From positions 1 through 16,914 of the forward strand of contig JBEOJY010000039.1 in assembly GCA_040275305.1 (NCBI GenBank): 16,914 bases of DNA, in the 5' to 3' direction. The notes beneath the pieces were generated by a model. That model ran no database searches. It worked only from the letters and a program-made list of their open reading frames with translations, and was not told where the DNA came from. This document shows, in pieces, positions 1 to 6,548 of the stretch (positions are counted from its first letter, which is position 1; every line of letters begins with the position of its first letter). The position numbers and the translations under genes were made by a program. Source of the stretch: JBEOJY01 sp040275305 (GTDB lineage: Bacteria; Pseudomonadota; Alphaproteobacteria; UBA9219).

Positions 1-6
1 CCCCAA

Positions 7-32
7 CCCTCTCCCCCTCACGGGGGCGAGGG
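7..32. repeat. GC-rich hairpin at the window edge
   Basis: An 11-bp C-rich arm (7-17) pairs with a G-rich arm (22-32) across a TCAC loop, with a single G/T-type mismatch. A similar C-rich/G-rich hairpin lies at 6867-6888 inside the methyltransferase gene, next to a palindromic element, so this may be the edge of a dispersed repeat cut by the window start. It could also be a terminator for a gene to the left, although no T-tract follows it. Confidence 0.45.
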
Positions 33-118
33 AGTCGCGCCTGTCTTTTAGAAATGACCAGCCAACTTTTGATGTACGATGAGTATATGAATCTACAAAA
101 TAACCAAGGAAACCAAGC

Positions 119-988
119 ATGAGCGACAAGCTGACAGCGATAGACGAAAAAAGCGCATGGAGCATACTGTGCGGAGGCGATCCGGAAACGCCCACTGCGC
201 CACAAAGACTCTCGCATCGTATCGAGGCATTCAAAGCGTATAGCAAGACGCTATCAGGCGTTCCTTATCAATCATTGCCAAGAACGGCGAAAAACATTGG
301 AAAATATCCTGCCACCGCCAGAAACTTCGCGGATTTCGCGTCGAGGTTCGGCAACGGCGCTTCTGATGGAGGCATAGGAGCCTTGCTGCGCATGATGCAA
401 GGCAACCCGTTTCTCAAGAGCCATCTGGCGCAACAAATATGGTTACACTACCTTCAGGACCGCAGACAAAACAACGTAATATATATCGGGAAATACAACG
501 AAGAACTTGCCGAGGGAAAAACAAACGAACTGATGCGCGCGTTCACGGTCTCAGAAATGTTGATGGCCAAAGCGGCGCCCATGATGACTTTTGGCGCGGC
601 AACCGCGAGCTATGGGGTAGGTGGATTGATTATAGGGCTTGGCAAGGTTTCCCTTGCCGCCATTCCTGCGGCAATCATGGGATCGATAGGCCTTCAAGCT
701 CTGTGCGCAGTAAGTGCCGGAGCGGCGGTCATGGGACTAGTTGGCTGGGGCATGCATCTCTACGGTAAATTCCGCGTTGCGCCGCGAGCCAAACCCTTGG
801 CGCAGGCCATAGAAGATGTAAGTGACGCGCTGGTCCAAGACAAAAAATTTCGTGCGCAAGCCATGGAAAGTCAGCTTTTCCATAACGAGTTCGTAAAACA
901 AGAAATAAAAAATCGTCAGGAAGATATAATCAAAAGAGAGAACAATTTACGCGCGCCGACAAGGAAAAGCGCCGTCGCTTGCGGGTGA
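119..988 (+). CDS. Unidentified protein with a central hydrophobic, Gly/Ala-rich region
   Basis: I do not recognise this 289-residue protein. The ATG at 119 is preceded by AAGGA eight bases upstream, so the start is well supported. Residues 1-150 are soluble-looking, with several basic patches. Residues about 155-213 are strongly hydrophobic and rich in Gly, Ala and Met (for example GVGGLIIGLG, then AAIMGSIGLQALCAVSAGAA), which suggests two adjacent membrane helices or a hairpin. The last 50 residues are highly charged (KNRQEDIIKREN) and probably helical or coiled-coil. There is no signal peptide and no catalytic motif that I can name. It lies upstream of a repeat-filled spacer, with no operon partner in view. 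The glycine-rich hydrophobic hairpin could suit a secreted, effector-like or membrane-inserting protein, but nothing in the sequence proves this. Confidence 0.7.
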   Translation: MSDKLTAIDEKSAWSILCGGDPETPTAPQRLSHRIEAFKAYSKTLSGVPYQSLPRTAKNIGKYPATARNFADFASRFGNGASDGGIGALLRMMQGNPFLKSHLAQQIWLHYLQDRRQNNVIYIGKYNEELAEGKTNELMRAFTVSEMLMAKAAPMMTFGAATASYGVGGLIIGLGKVSLAAIPAAIMGSIGLQALCAVSAGAAVMGLVGWGMHLYGKFRVAPRAKPLAQAIEDVSDALVQDKKFRAQAMESQLFHNEFVKQEIKNRQEDIIKRENNLRAPTRKSAVACG

Positions 989-1021
989 AATCGTGGCGTA
1001 GTTTTCCCGCCTGTTGAGAAG

Positions 1022-1036
1022 TGGGTTGTGCCGACA
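1022..1036 (+). repeat. 15-bp direct repeat, copy 1
   Basis: TGGGTTGTGCCGACA is identical here and at 1279-1293. In this copy it continues into an imperfect palindrome (about 1024-1043), with GGGT near one end and ACCC at the other. The two copies lie either side of the inverted-repeat element at 1084-1201. Confidence 0.7.
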
Positions 1037-1083
1037 CCACCCTACAAACAGATATCTTGATATTGCAGAAAAAATAGCCGCCA

Positions 1084-1201
1084 GCGTCATGCCCGCGCAG
1101 GAGGGCATCCATCGCCAGTCCTTTCAGAAAGCGCTTGTCTTGCACATTATTTGCGGGCTTCAGCATCGGGAGATGGATGCCCGCCTGCGCGGGCATGACG
1201 C
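1084..1201. repeat. Palindromic repeat element with 29-bp inverted arms
   Basis: The left arm (1084-1112) and right arm (1173-1201) are reverse complements with one mismatch over 29 bp, separated by a 60-bp centre. The arm core is GCGTCATGCCCGCGCAGG. The centre resembles that of the element at 3662-3779: both begin near a GTCCTT string and end in CGGGAGATGGA, so the two are diverged copies of one element. It encodes no protein. It could be mobilised in trans, act as an RNA hairpin, or both. Confidence 0.85.
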
Positions 1202-1278
1202 TTGACGTAACAACGAATCTAGTACTGAAACAATGCGTTAAGATATAGGACAGTGTGAGTTTTATCTGTAGGGCAATA

Positions 1279-1293
1279 TGGGTTGTGCCGACA
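1279..1293 (+). repeat. 15-bp direct repeat, copy 2
   Basis: This is an exact copy of the 15 bases at 1022-1036. It covers the ATG at 1278, the most upstream start of the lptE frame. That makes this start unlikely to be the real one. Confidence 0.65.
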
Positions 1294-1305
1294 AAAAGGA
1301 AGTCT

Positions 1306-1353
1306 ATGATGAATCTTCCAACGAGCGCATCGAATCAACCAACCCCGGAATGA
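1306..1353 (+). CDS. Possible 15-codon leader ORF overlapping the lptE start
   Basis: ATG at 1306 follows a strong ribosome-binding sequence (AAGGAAG, three bases before the ATG; a second ATG follows immediately at 1309). The frame runs 15 codons, encoding MMNLPTSASNQPTPE, and stops at TGA 1351-1353. That TGA overlaps the ATG at 1350 in the lptE frame as ATGA, an arrangement typical of translational coupling. It is the best ribosome-binding site in this stretch, better than anything before the lptE starts. It may be a coupled leader peptide, a remnant of a longer upstream gene, or chance. The peptide matches nothing I know. Confidence 0.3.
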   Translation: MMNLPTSASNQPTPE

Positions 1354-1358
1354 ACGCC

Positions 1359-1871
1359 ATGAATTACGCAAATCTATGCGGGATCATCTTCCTCACTATC
1401 GCGCTTGGAGCCTGCGGGTTCCAGCCGCTTTATGCGACAGGCGGCTTTGGCGCTTCAATCGACGACGCGGTCGCGCAGAAGTTGCAACAAGTTGCCGTCG
1501 AGTCCATGCCGGAGCGTTCAGGGCAGATCCTGCGCAACAACCTCATCGACTTGCTGTATGCCAAGGGCCGCCCAGCCCATCCGCAATATCGTCTCAAGGT
1601 CGATTTGAAAACCAGCGAGGAATATCTGGGGCTTCTGGCGAATTCGACCTCGACTTTGGCTGAGCTAGACAGCAACGCGACTTTTTTCCTCACCGATGCG
1701 CAGGGTAAGGAGCTATTTCGCGGAACCGCCCACAGCGCGACGACCTACGATCGCCTGAACAACCAGTTCGTGAACCTTTCCGCCCACGACGATGCCGTCG
1801 AACGCACCCTGCGCGAAATCGCCACCCAGATCGCCAATCAGGTCGCGATGCATCTGAAGCGGAAACCATAG
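1359..1871 (+). CDS. lptE: LPS-assembly lipoprotein LptE
   Basis: LptE is the outer-membrane lipoprotein that plugs the LptD barrel and helps insert LPS into the outer leaflet. From ATG 1359 the product has 170 residues. A short basic-poor signal peptide runs into the lipobox LGAC with Cys19, followed by CGFQPLY, a hallmark of this family. Later parts (LRNNLIDLLY, a Y-x-L-x-V-x-L strand, the TLREIATQIANQVAMHL helix) fit the LptE fold. The frame is open back to 1278, but that ATG lies inside a direct repeat. ATG 1350 and ATG 1359 are the credible starts; 1359 gives the more typical signal peptide, while 1350 overlaps the stop of a mini-ORF. The common upstream partner leuS and downstream holA are absent; leuA converges 7 bp away. 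Confidence 0.85.
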   Translation: MNYANLCGIIFLTIALGACGFQPLYATGGFGASIDDAVAQKLQQVAVESMPERSGQILRNNLIDLLYAKGRPAHPQYRLKVDLKTSEEYLGLLANSTSTLAELDSNATFFLTDAQGKELFRGTAHSATTYDRLNNQFVNLSAHDDAVERTLREIATQIANQVAMHLKRKP

Positions 1872-1878
1872 AAACGGG

Positions 1879-3468
1879 TCATACCCCCGCGCGCATCATG
1901 TCCGGCGGCGCGGTCCGCGCGCGCTTGTGCGCAAGTTTGTTGAGCGCGTGGATATAGGCGCGGGCCGAGGCGACCAGCGTGTCGGGATCGGCGCTTTGCC
2001 CCATCACGGTTCGGCCTTCTTCCTCAAGCCGTACAGTGACTTCGGCTTGCGCGTCGGTTCCGCCCGTCACGGCGCTGACTTGATAGAGTTGCAGGTTGGC
2101 CGTGTGCGGAACCAGCTGATGGATCGCGTTGAACGTCGCGTCCACTGGGCCGTTCCCGGTCGCCGTCGCCTTGGCGGTCTGCTCTTCGATATCGAGTTCG
2201 AGAACCGCCGTTTGCGGCCCCTTCGATCCCGCATGGACGTCGAGCGAAACGAACTTCACGCGATTATGCGCCTGCGCCGCCTCGTCATCGACCAGCGCGA
2301 TGATATCCTCGTCGAACACTTCCTTCTTGCGGTCGGCCAGCGCCTTGAACCGCGCGAAAGCGTCGTTCAGCGCGTTGTCGCCGATATCGTAACCAAGCTC
2401 GATCAGCTTACTGCGGAAGGCGTTGCGGCCCGACAGTTTGCCGAGCTTGAGCGAAGTTTTGGTCAGCCCCACCGATTGCGGAGTCATGATCTCATAGGTT
2501 TCGCGGTTCTTGATCATGCCATCCTGATGAATGCCGCTCTCGTGGGCGAAAGCGTTCGCGCCGACGATGGCCTTGTTCGGCTGCACCGGAAAGCCCGTGA
2601 TGCTGGAAACGAGATGCGAGGCGCGCGTGATGATCTCCGTCTTGACCCCCGTTGTGAAAGGCATCACGTCGCGCCGCACGCGCAGCGCCATGACGATTTC
2701 CTCCAGCGCTGCGTTGCCCGCCCGCTCGCCAAGCCCGTTGATTGTGCACTCGACCTGCCGCGCCCCACCGATCACGCCCGCGAGCGAATTCGCGACCGCC
2801 AGCCCCAAATCATTATGGCAGTGCGTGGACAAAATCGCCTTGTCGATGTTCGGCACGCGGTTGACGATCATGCGGAACAGCTCGGTATATTCCTGCGGAG
2901 TCGTGTAGCCCACGGTGTCGGGAATATTGATCGTCCGCGCCCCCGCCTTGATCGCCGCCTCGACGCAGCGGCACAGGAAATCCGGCTCGGTGCGGCTTCC
3001 GTCCTCGGCGCTCCATTCCACATCGTCGATCAGCCTGCGAGCCAAAGACACGCTGTCGGTCACGGCCTGCAAGACCTTCTCAGGCTCCATCTGCAGCTTG
3101 TATTTCATATGCAAAGGCGACGTGGAGATAAAAGTGTGAATGCGCCCCCGCGCTGCAGGCTTCAAAGCTTCCGCCGCGCGTTCGATATCGCCGCTCTGCG
3201 CGCGCGACAAGCCGCACACCGTCGAATTCTTAACGAGCGTGGCAATCTCGTGCACCGCCTCGAAATCGCCCTTCGACGCGATGGGGAACCCGGCCTCCAT
3301 GACATCCACGCCAAGCTCTTCCAGAATCGCAGCGATGCGAAGCTTCTCCTCAAGATTCATCGCGGCGCCTGGCGATTGTTCGCCGTCGCGCAGCGTGGTG
3401 TCGAAGATCACGACGCGGCTTGCGGAGGAGGGGGCTTGGACAGGCGAAACGGAAGGCTGTTCGGTCAT
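1879..3468 (-). CDS. leuA: 2-isopropylmalate synthase
   Basis: LeuA condenses acetyl-CoA with 2-oxoisovalerate in the first committed step of leucine synthesis. The 529-residue product has the full family layout. A TIM barrel opens with FDTTLRDGEQSPG (Arg27, Asp28), HCHND supplies metal ligands His216 and His218, NGLGERAGNA (about 244-253) supplies Asn252, and HESGIHQDGMIKN (309-321) is diagnostic of isopropylmalate synthase rather than citramalate synthase. A C-terminal LeuA allosteric domain spans about 395-510, so leucine feedback is likely. The open frame extends upstream to 3582, but ATG 3468 is chosen because AAGGAG lies 11 bases before it and the upstream residues are hydrophobic, Cys-rich and unlike any LeuA. 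An AT-rich tract upstream (3536-3582) probably holds the promoter. Confidence 0.96.
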   Translation of the reverse strand: MTEQPSVSPVQAPSSASRVVIFDTTLRDGEQSPGAAMNLEEKLRIAAILEELGVDVMEAGFPIASKGDFEAVHEIATLVKNSTVCGLSRAQSGDIERAAEALKPAARGRIHTFISTSPLHMKYKLQMEPEKVLQAVTDSVSLARRLIDDVEWSAEDGSRTEPDFLCRCVEAAIKAGARTINIPDTVGYTTPQEYTELFRMIVNRVPNIDKAILSTHCHNDLGLAVANSLAGVIGGARQVECTINGLGERAGNAALEEIVMALRVRRDVMPFTTGVKTEIITRASHLVSSITGFPVQPNKAIVGANAFAHESGIHQDGMIKNRETYEIMTPQSVGLTKTSLKLGKLSGRNAFRSKLIELGYDIGDNALNDAFARFKALADRKKEVFDEDIIALVDDEAAQAHNRVKFVSLDVHAGSKGPQTAVLELDIEEQTAKATATGNGPVDATFNAIHQLVPHTANLQLYQVSAVTGGTDAQAEVTVRLEEEGRTVMGQSADPDTLVASARAYIHALNKLAHKRARTAPPDMMRAGV

Positions 3469-3918
3469 GAGGTCAGCAACTCCTTGTAAATGCTGTAAGA
3501 AGAACAAAATAGCACACTCCCAAAAGCAACAAAATTGCTTAAATGGATATAATAGATAATAAAATACCAAATTGCACGTCAACAGATAAATTTTATTGCA
3601 GAAAAAATAAAGTATACTTATAGCACCTGAAGAGTTGGCAAAAATGATTCTCCACAGCGCGGCGTCACGCCCGCGAAGGCGGGCGTCCAGCCGCTGTCCT
3701 TGACGCAGGCGCTCCCTTGCCTATTTAGCGCTTGTACTCCATAGCGGGAGATGGACACCTGCCTTCGCGGGTGTGACGCTTTGCTATCGGCGGATTTTGC
3801 TAACTTTTTACATGCGATTAGTATAGCAAGGATAAGGGATATTGTGCATGAATTCACTGTGAAAACTGAATAGACACCAAGATCGCATATTCATTCTCCC
3901 TGTGTGAAGAGGTCTCCC
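3469..3918. other. 450-bp spacer between divergent leuA and kdsA
   Basis: The leuA side (3469-3610) is strongly AT-rich and includes a small hairpin at 3524-3540 (AAGCAA paired with TTGCTT). The middle holds the inverted-repeat element at 3662-3779. On the minus strand, TTGACG at 3582-3577 could be a -35 box for leuA, but I see no good -10 at standard spacing. No gene is supported: the frame at 3618-3857 on the minus strand is a translation of the repeat. Confidence 0.55.
3662..3779. repeat. Palindromic repeat element with 28-bp inverted arms and outer flanks
   Basis: The arms 3662-3689 and 3752-3779 are reverse complements with three transition mismatches over 28 bp, around a 62-bp centre. 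The core, GCGTCACGCCCGCGAAGG, matches the arm family of 1084-1201. Symmetry may continue outward: AGTTGGCAAAA at 3633-3643 is the near reverse complement of 3795-3805, giving a total of about 173 bp. The left half including this flank recurs at 13141-13200, and the outer motif recurs near 4771. Confidence 0.8.
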
Positions 3919-4767
3919 ATGCCCGCCATTGCCAAACGCGTCGCAATTCCGCTGCCCAAAGGCGGAGAAATGAAAATCGGCAACGACCTGCCTTTGGCGC
4001 TGCTGGCGGGACCGTGTCAAATGGAATCGCGCCAGCATGCGCTGGAGATGAGCGCGGCGCTGAAGGAGCTTGCGGACAAATACAAAATCGGCATCGTCTA
4101 TAAGACCTCGTTCGACAAGGCGAACCGCTCTTCGATCAAAACGCAGCGCGGGCTGGGGCTGGACGAAGCGCTCCCCATCTTCGCGGAAATCCGCGAGAAA
4201 ATCGGCCTGCCTGTTGTTACCGACATTCATGAAATCGAGCATTGCGCGCGCGTGGCCGAAACCGTGGACGTGCTGCAAATCCCGGCTTTCCTGTGCCGTC
4301 AGACGGACTTGCTGCTGGCGGCAGGAAAAACAGGCCGCGTCATCAATGTCAAAAAGGGCCAGTTCCTTGCGCCTTGGGACATGAAGAACGTCGCGCAGAA
4401 AATCGCCTCCACGGGCAACGAGCGCATCATGCTCTGCGAGCGCGGCGTCAGCTTCGGCTATAATACGTTAATTTCCGACATGCGGGCGTTGCCGATCATG
4501 GCCGAGACAGGCTATCCAGTCGTGTTCGACGCCACCCATTCCGTCCAGCAACCGGGCGGCCAAGGCGACCGCAGCGGCGGCCAGCGTGAATTCGTGCCCA
4601 CGCTTGCCCGCGCCGCCGTCGCGGTCGGAGTCGCCGCCGTCTTTCTGGAAACCCACGAAAACCCTGACTGCGCCCCTTCGGACGGCCCCAACATGGTCCC
4701 CTTGAAGGAACTCCCGACCCTAATCGAAACGCTGATGGCGTTCGATAAGTTGGCTAAAAGACAATAA
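3919..4767 (+). CDS. kdsA: 3-deoxy-8-phosphooctulonate synthase (Kdo8P synthase), metal-dependent class
   Basis: KdsA joins phosphoenolpyruvate and arabinose 5-phosphate to make Kdo 8-phosphate, precursor of the inner LPS core. The product has 282 residues, normal for the family. It carries AGPCQMES (30-37), YKTSFDKANRSS (61-72), QIPAFLCRQTDLL, NVKKGQFLAPWDMKN, FDATHSVQQPGG (203-214) and the FLETHENPDCAPSDGPN region (242-258). Cys33, His207, Glu244 and Asp255 occupy the positions of the metal ligands of the Aquifex enzyme (Cys11, His185, Glu222, Asp233), all at the same offset of 22. This marks the metal-dependent class, unlike E. coli KdsA, which has Asn at the Cys position. ATG 3919 has AAGAGG six bases upstream; a GTG at 3904 is in frame but less likely. 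Frequent partners pyrG and eno are not adjacent. Confidence 0.96.
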   Translation: MPAIAKRVAIPLPKGGEMKIGNDLPLALLAGPCQMESRQHALEMSAALKELADKYKIGIVYKTSFDKANRSSIKTQRGLGLDEALPIFAEIREKIGLPVVTDIHEIEHCARVAETVDVLQIPAFLCRQTDLLLAAGKTGRVINVKKGQFLAPWDMKNVAQKIASTGNERIMLCERGVSFGYNTLISDMRALPIMAETGYPVVFDATHSVQQPGGQGDRSGGQREFVPTLARAAVAVGVAAVFLETHENPDCAPSDGPNMVPLKELPTLIETLMAFDKLAKRQ

Positions 4768-4770
4768 TCT

Positions 4771-4796
4771 TAAGAGTTGTCAAAACCATGATGGGC
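4771..4796 (+). repeat. Half-copy of the GTTGGCAAAA flank motif
   Basis: The stretch AAGAGTTGTCAAAACCATG resembles AAGAGTTGGCAAAAATG at 3631-3646, the outer flank of the palindromic element there, and the start of the remnant at 13141-13200. It begins just after the kdsA stop. The similarity is short and could be chance. Confidence 0.3.
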
Positions 4797-4797
4797 A

Positions 4798-4829
4798 TAC
4801 CGAACACCCCTCCAAAGGGGGTGTCGGTA
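4798..4829. terminator. Hairpin between convergent kdsA and the 4853-5341 gene
   Basis: TACCGAACACCCC (4798-4810) pairs with the G-rich arm ending CGGTA (4829), forming a stem of about 12 bp with one bulged A and a TCCAAA-type loop. It sits in the 85-bp gap between two converging genes, so it could serve as a bidirectional terminator. No clear T-tract follows on either strand, which lowers confidence. Confidence 0.45.
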
Positions 4830-4852
4830 ATTCCCCGCTTACATGCCTGAGA

Positions 4853-5341
4853 CTAGTTCCTGCCAAGAACAGCCGCTTGCTGGACGGAAGGCACCGGAGA
4901 AGACGGCGCATGTGGCGCAGGCTCTTGCGCGCCCAACTTGTCAAACGCGGCCAGCAGATATTGCCCGCCCGGAATGCTGTTGATCATCTTCTGTGTTCCA
5001 GAAATTCCGAGTTTATCAGCCAGCAATAAAGCATATATTGCATGCTTAGACCCATAGGCAAAAATCTGTGCCTGCGGATTAACGTCAAGTAAGGCCTTCG
5101 CAAGCGTTGGCGCGGAACAATCAATAGCCGCCGGTTCGAGAGAAACTTTGTCGCCAAACACAACGGCATCAAAATGTCCGTTTAAGCGCTTGGCATATAC
5201 TTCCGCCGGGGTGCTAACAGTTACCAAAACCCCGCCTTTCTGGTATTTGCCATCTGGAGAAAGACTATATTCGTTCTCACACAAAAATTTCTTCATATCG
5301 CCGACGCGCGTTTCGATATCGATGATCAGAACTTCGGACAT
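4853..5341 (-). CDS. Small protein resembling a degenerate receiver domain
   Basis: This 162-residue protein is unidentified. ATG 5341 is backed by GGGAG six bases upstream. The layout resembles a CheY-like receiver: strand 1 VLIIDIE (4-10), FDAVVFGDK at about 57-65, where receivers have the phospho-accepting Asp, and PQAQIFAYGSKH at about 89-100, near the usual Thr/Ser and Lys positions. The match is imperfect: the acidic pair after strand 1 is reduced, and the Asp is displaced by one relative to the usual pattern. It may therefore be a pseudo-receiver or an unrelated alpha/beta protein. Residues 136-162 are Pro- and Ala-rich and probably disordered. It lies 133 bp downstream of the polyprenyl synthase on the same strand, and its base composition is more AT-rich than that of neighbouring core genes. 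Confidence 0.65.
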   Translation of the reverse strand: MSEVLIIDIETRVGDMKKFLCENEYSLSPDGKYQKGGVLVTVSTPAEVYAKRLNGHFDAVVFGDKVSLEPAAIDCSAPTLAKALLDVNPQAQIFAYGSKHAIYALLLADKLGISGTQKMINSIPGGQYLLAAFDKLGAQEPAPHAPSSPVPSVQQAAVLGRN

Positions 5342-5474
5342 GTATAACTCCCGTAAATAAAACGAAAATGCATAATCCCCCAGTCAAGATAGCAAACTGA
5401 GAGGAAGACACTCATGCTTCGCGGCTGTATACGTCCAACCAGCCGCCAAGCCAACAGGAAAAAATTTTTCTGAA

Positions 5475-6497
5475 TCAATACTCGCGCTCGACCGTGAAAT
5501 CCATGATATCGAGAAGGGCTTGCCTGAATGGATCGGCGGGAAACAGGCCTAAAGCATCCCTCGCGATGGCCCCGTAATGCCGGGCGCGATCCACCGCGTC
5601 GCGTAAAGCGTTGTGACGCCGCAAAAGGTCTTGCGCATGGGCGAAATCCCCGTCGCGTTGATCCAAAGCTTCCAGAGTGCGCCGCCAAAACGCGCGTTCG
5701 GCCTCGCTTCCGCGATGGATGGCGAGGATAACGGGAAGCGTAAGCTTGCCTTCGCGGAAATCGTCGCCGACAGTCTTGCCAAGCCGCGCTTGTTCCGCTG
5801 AATAATCAAGCACATCGTCCACGATCTGGAACGCGATGCCGAGGTTTAGCCCGAACGTGCGCAACGCCTCCTCCTCCGAAGCCGGACGCGCCGCGACCAC
5901 CGAGCCGATCCGACAAGCCGCCGCGAACAGTTCCGCAGTCTTGGCGCGCACGACCTCAAGATAAGCTTGCTCCGATGTCGCGCTGTCGTTGGTCGTGCGC
6001 AACTGCATGACCTCGCCTTCCGCGATGATCGCCGAAGCGTCCGAAAGAATGCGCAACACGTCGATGGAGCCATCCTCCACCATCATCTGAAACGCGCGGC
6101 TGAACAGAAAATCGCCGACCAGAACGCTAGCCTCGTTGCCGAACAGAGCGTTGGCCGAAGGCCCCCCCCGCCGTAAATCGCTGTCGTCCACCACGTCGTC
6201 GTGCAGCAAAGTTGCCGTGTGGATAAACTCCACGCAAGCCGCAAGTTTGCGATGCCGCGTCCCCTCATAGCCGCACAACCGCGAGCAACCGAGCGTGAGG
6301 AGGGGCCGCAGACGCTTGCCTCCTGCCGCGATAATGTGCCCCGCAAGCTGCGGAATCAACGGCACGTCGCTGTCCATGCGCTGAAGAATAAGCTGATTGA
6401 CGGCGGCCATATCCTCCGCCACAAGCGAAGCTAGCGCGTCAAGGGCCGAAGCGGCTGGTTTGCGACGCAGGGGATCGAGAGAGATAACGGCTGCCAT
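5475..6497 (-). CDS. ispB: Long-chain polyprenyl diphosphate synthase (octaprenyl/decaprenyl type)
   Basis: This enzyme adds isopentenyl diphosphate units to farnesyl diphosphate to make the quinone side chain. The 340-residue product has all trans-prenyltransferase signatures: GGKRLRP (59-65), the first Asp-rich motif LLHDDVVDDSDLRRGG with Asp100, Asp101 and Asp104, GDFLFSRAF (128-136), the KTAELFAAA region (186-194), and the second Asp-rich motif QIVDDVLDYS with Asp227, Asp228 and Asp231, then KTVGDDFREGKLTLP. The residue five before the first Asp-rich motif is Ala rather than an aromatic, which fits a long-chain product; the exact length (C40 or C50) cannot be read. The ribosome-binding site before ATG 6497 is weak. 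It is transcribed divergently from the methyltransferase gene, about 50 bp away. The symbol ispB is by family; ddsA or sdsA names are possible. Confidence 0.92.
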   Translation of the reverse strand: MAAVISLDPLRRKPAASALDALASLVAEDMAAVNQLILQRMDSDVPLIPQLAGHIIAAGGKRLRPLLTLGCSRLCGYEGTRHRKLAACVEFIHTATLLHDDVVDDSDLRRGGPSANALFGNEASVLVGDFLFSRAFQMMVEDGSIDVLRILSDASAIIAEGEVMQLRTTNDSATSEQAYLEVVRAKTAELFAAACRIGSVVAARPASEEEALRTFGLNLGIAFQIVDDVLDYSAEQARLGKTVGDDFREGKLTLPVILAIHRGSEAERAFWRRTLEALDQRDGDFAHAQDLLRRHNALRDAVDRARHYGAIARDALGLFPADPFRQALLDIMDFTVEREY

Positions 6498-6548
6498 ACG
6501 TGTGCCCGAAATGCATTGCGACGGAACAAGACTATAGCGGATTTAACC

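Larger units (their letters stand above)
989..1305. other. Repeat-filled spacer upstream of lptE
   Basis: This gene-free stretch holds three things: the inverted-repeat element at 1084-1201, two copies of a 15-bp direct repeat (1022-1036 and 1279-1293), and a 16-mer at 1061-1076 that recurs at 3594-3609. Short open frames here on both strands only translate the repeats. I could not assign a promoter for lptE with confidence. Confidence 0.6.

Noticed and set aside
930..1205. Short open frames on both strands between 930 and 1205
   Set aside because: They translate the palindromic repeat (strings such as MPAQAGIH), a common source of false small genes.
1927..3489. 520-codon open frame on the + strand opposite leuA
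   Set aside because: It is fully antisense to an unmistakable LeuA with all catalytic motifs, and its translation is Arg/His/Asp-rich without any domain, as expected of a shadow frame in GC-rich DNA.
3618..3857. 79-codon frame on the - strand
   Set aside because: It runs through the palindromic element and contains repeat-derived residues (WTPAFAGVT); no ribosome-binding site or conserved domain is seen.
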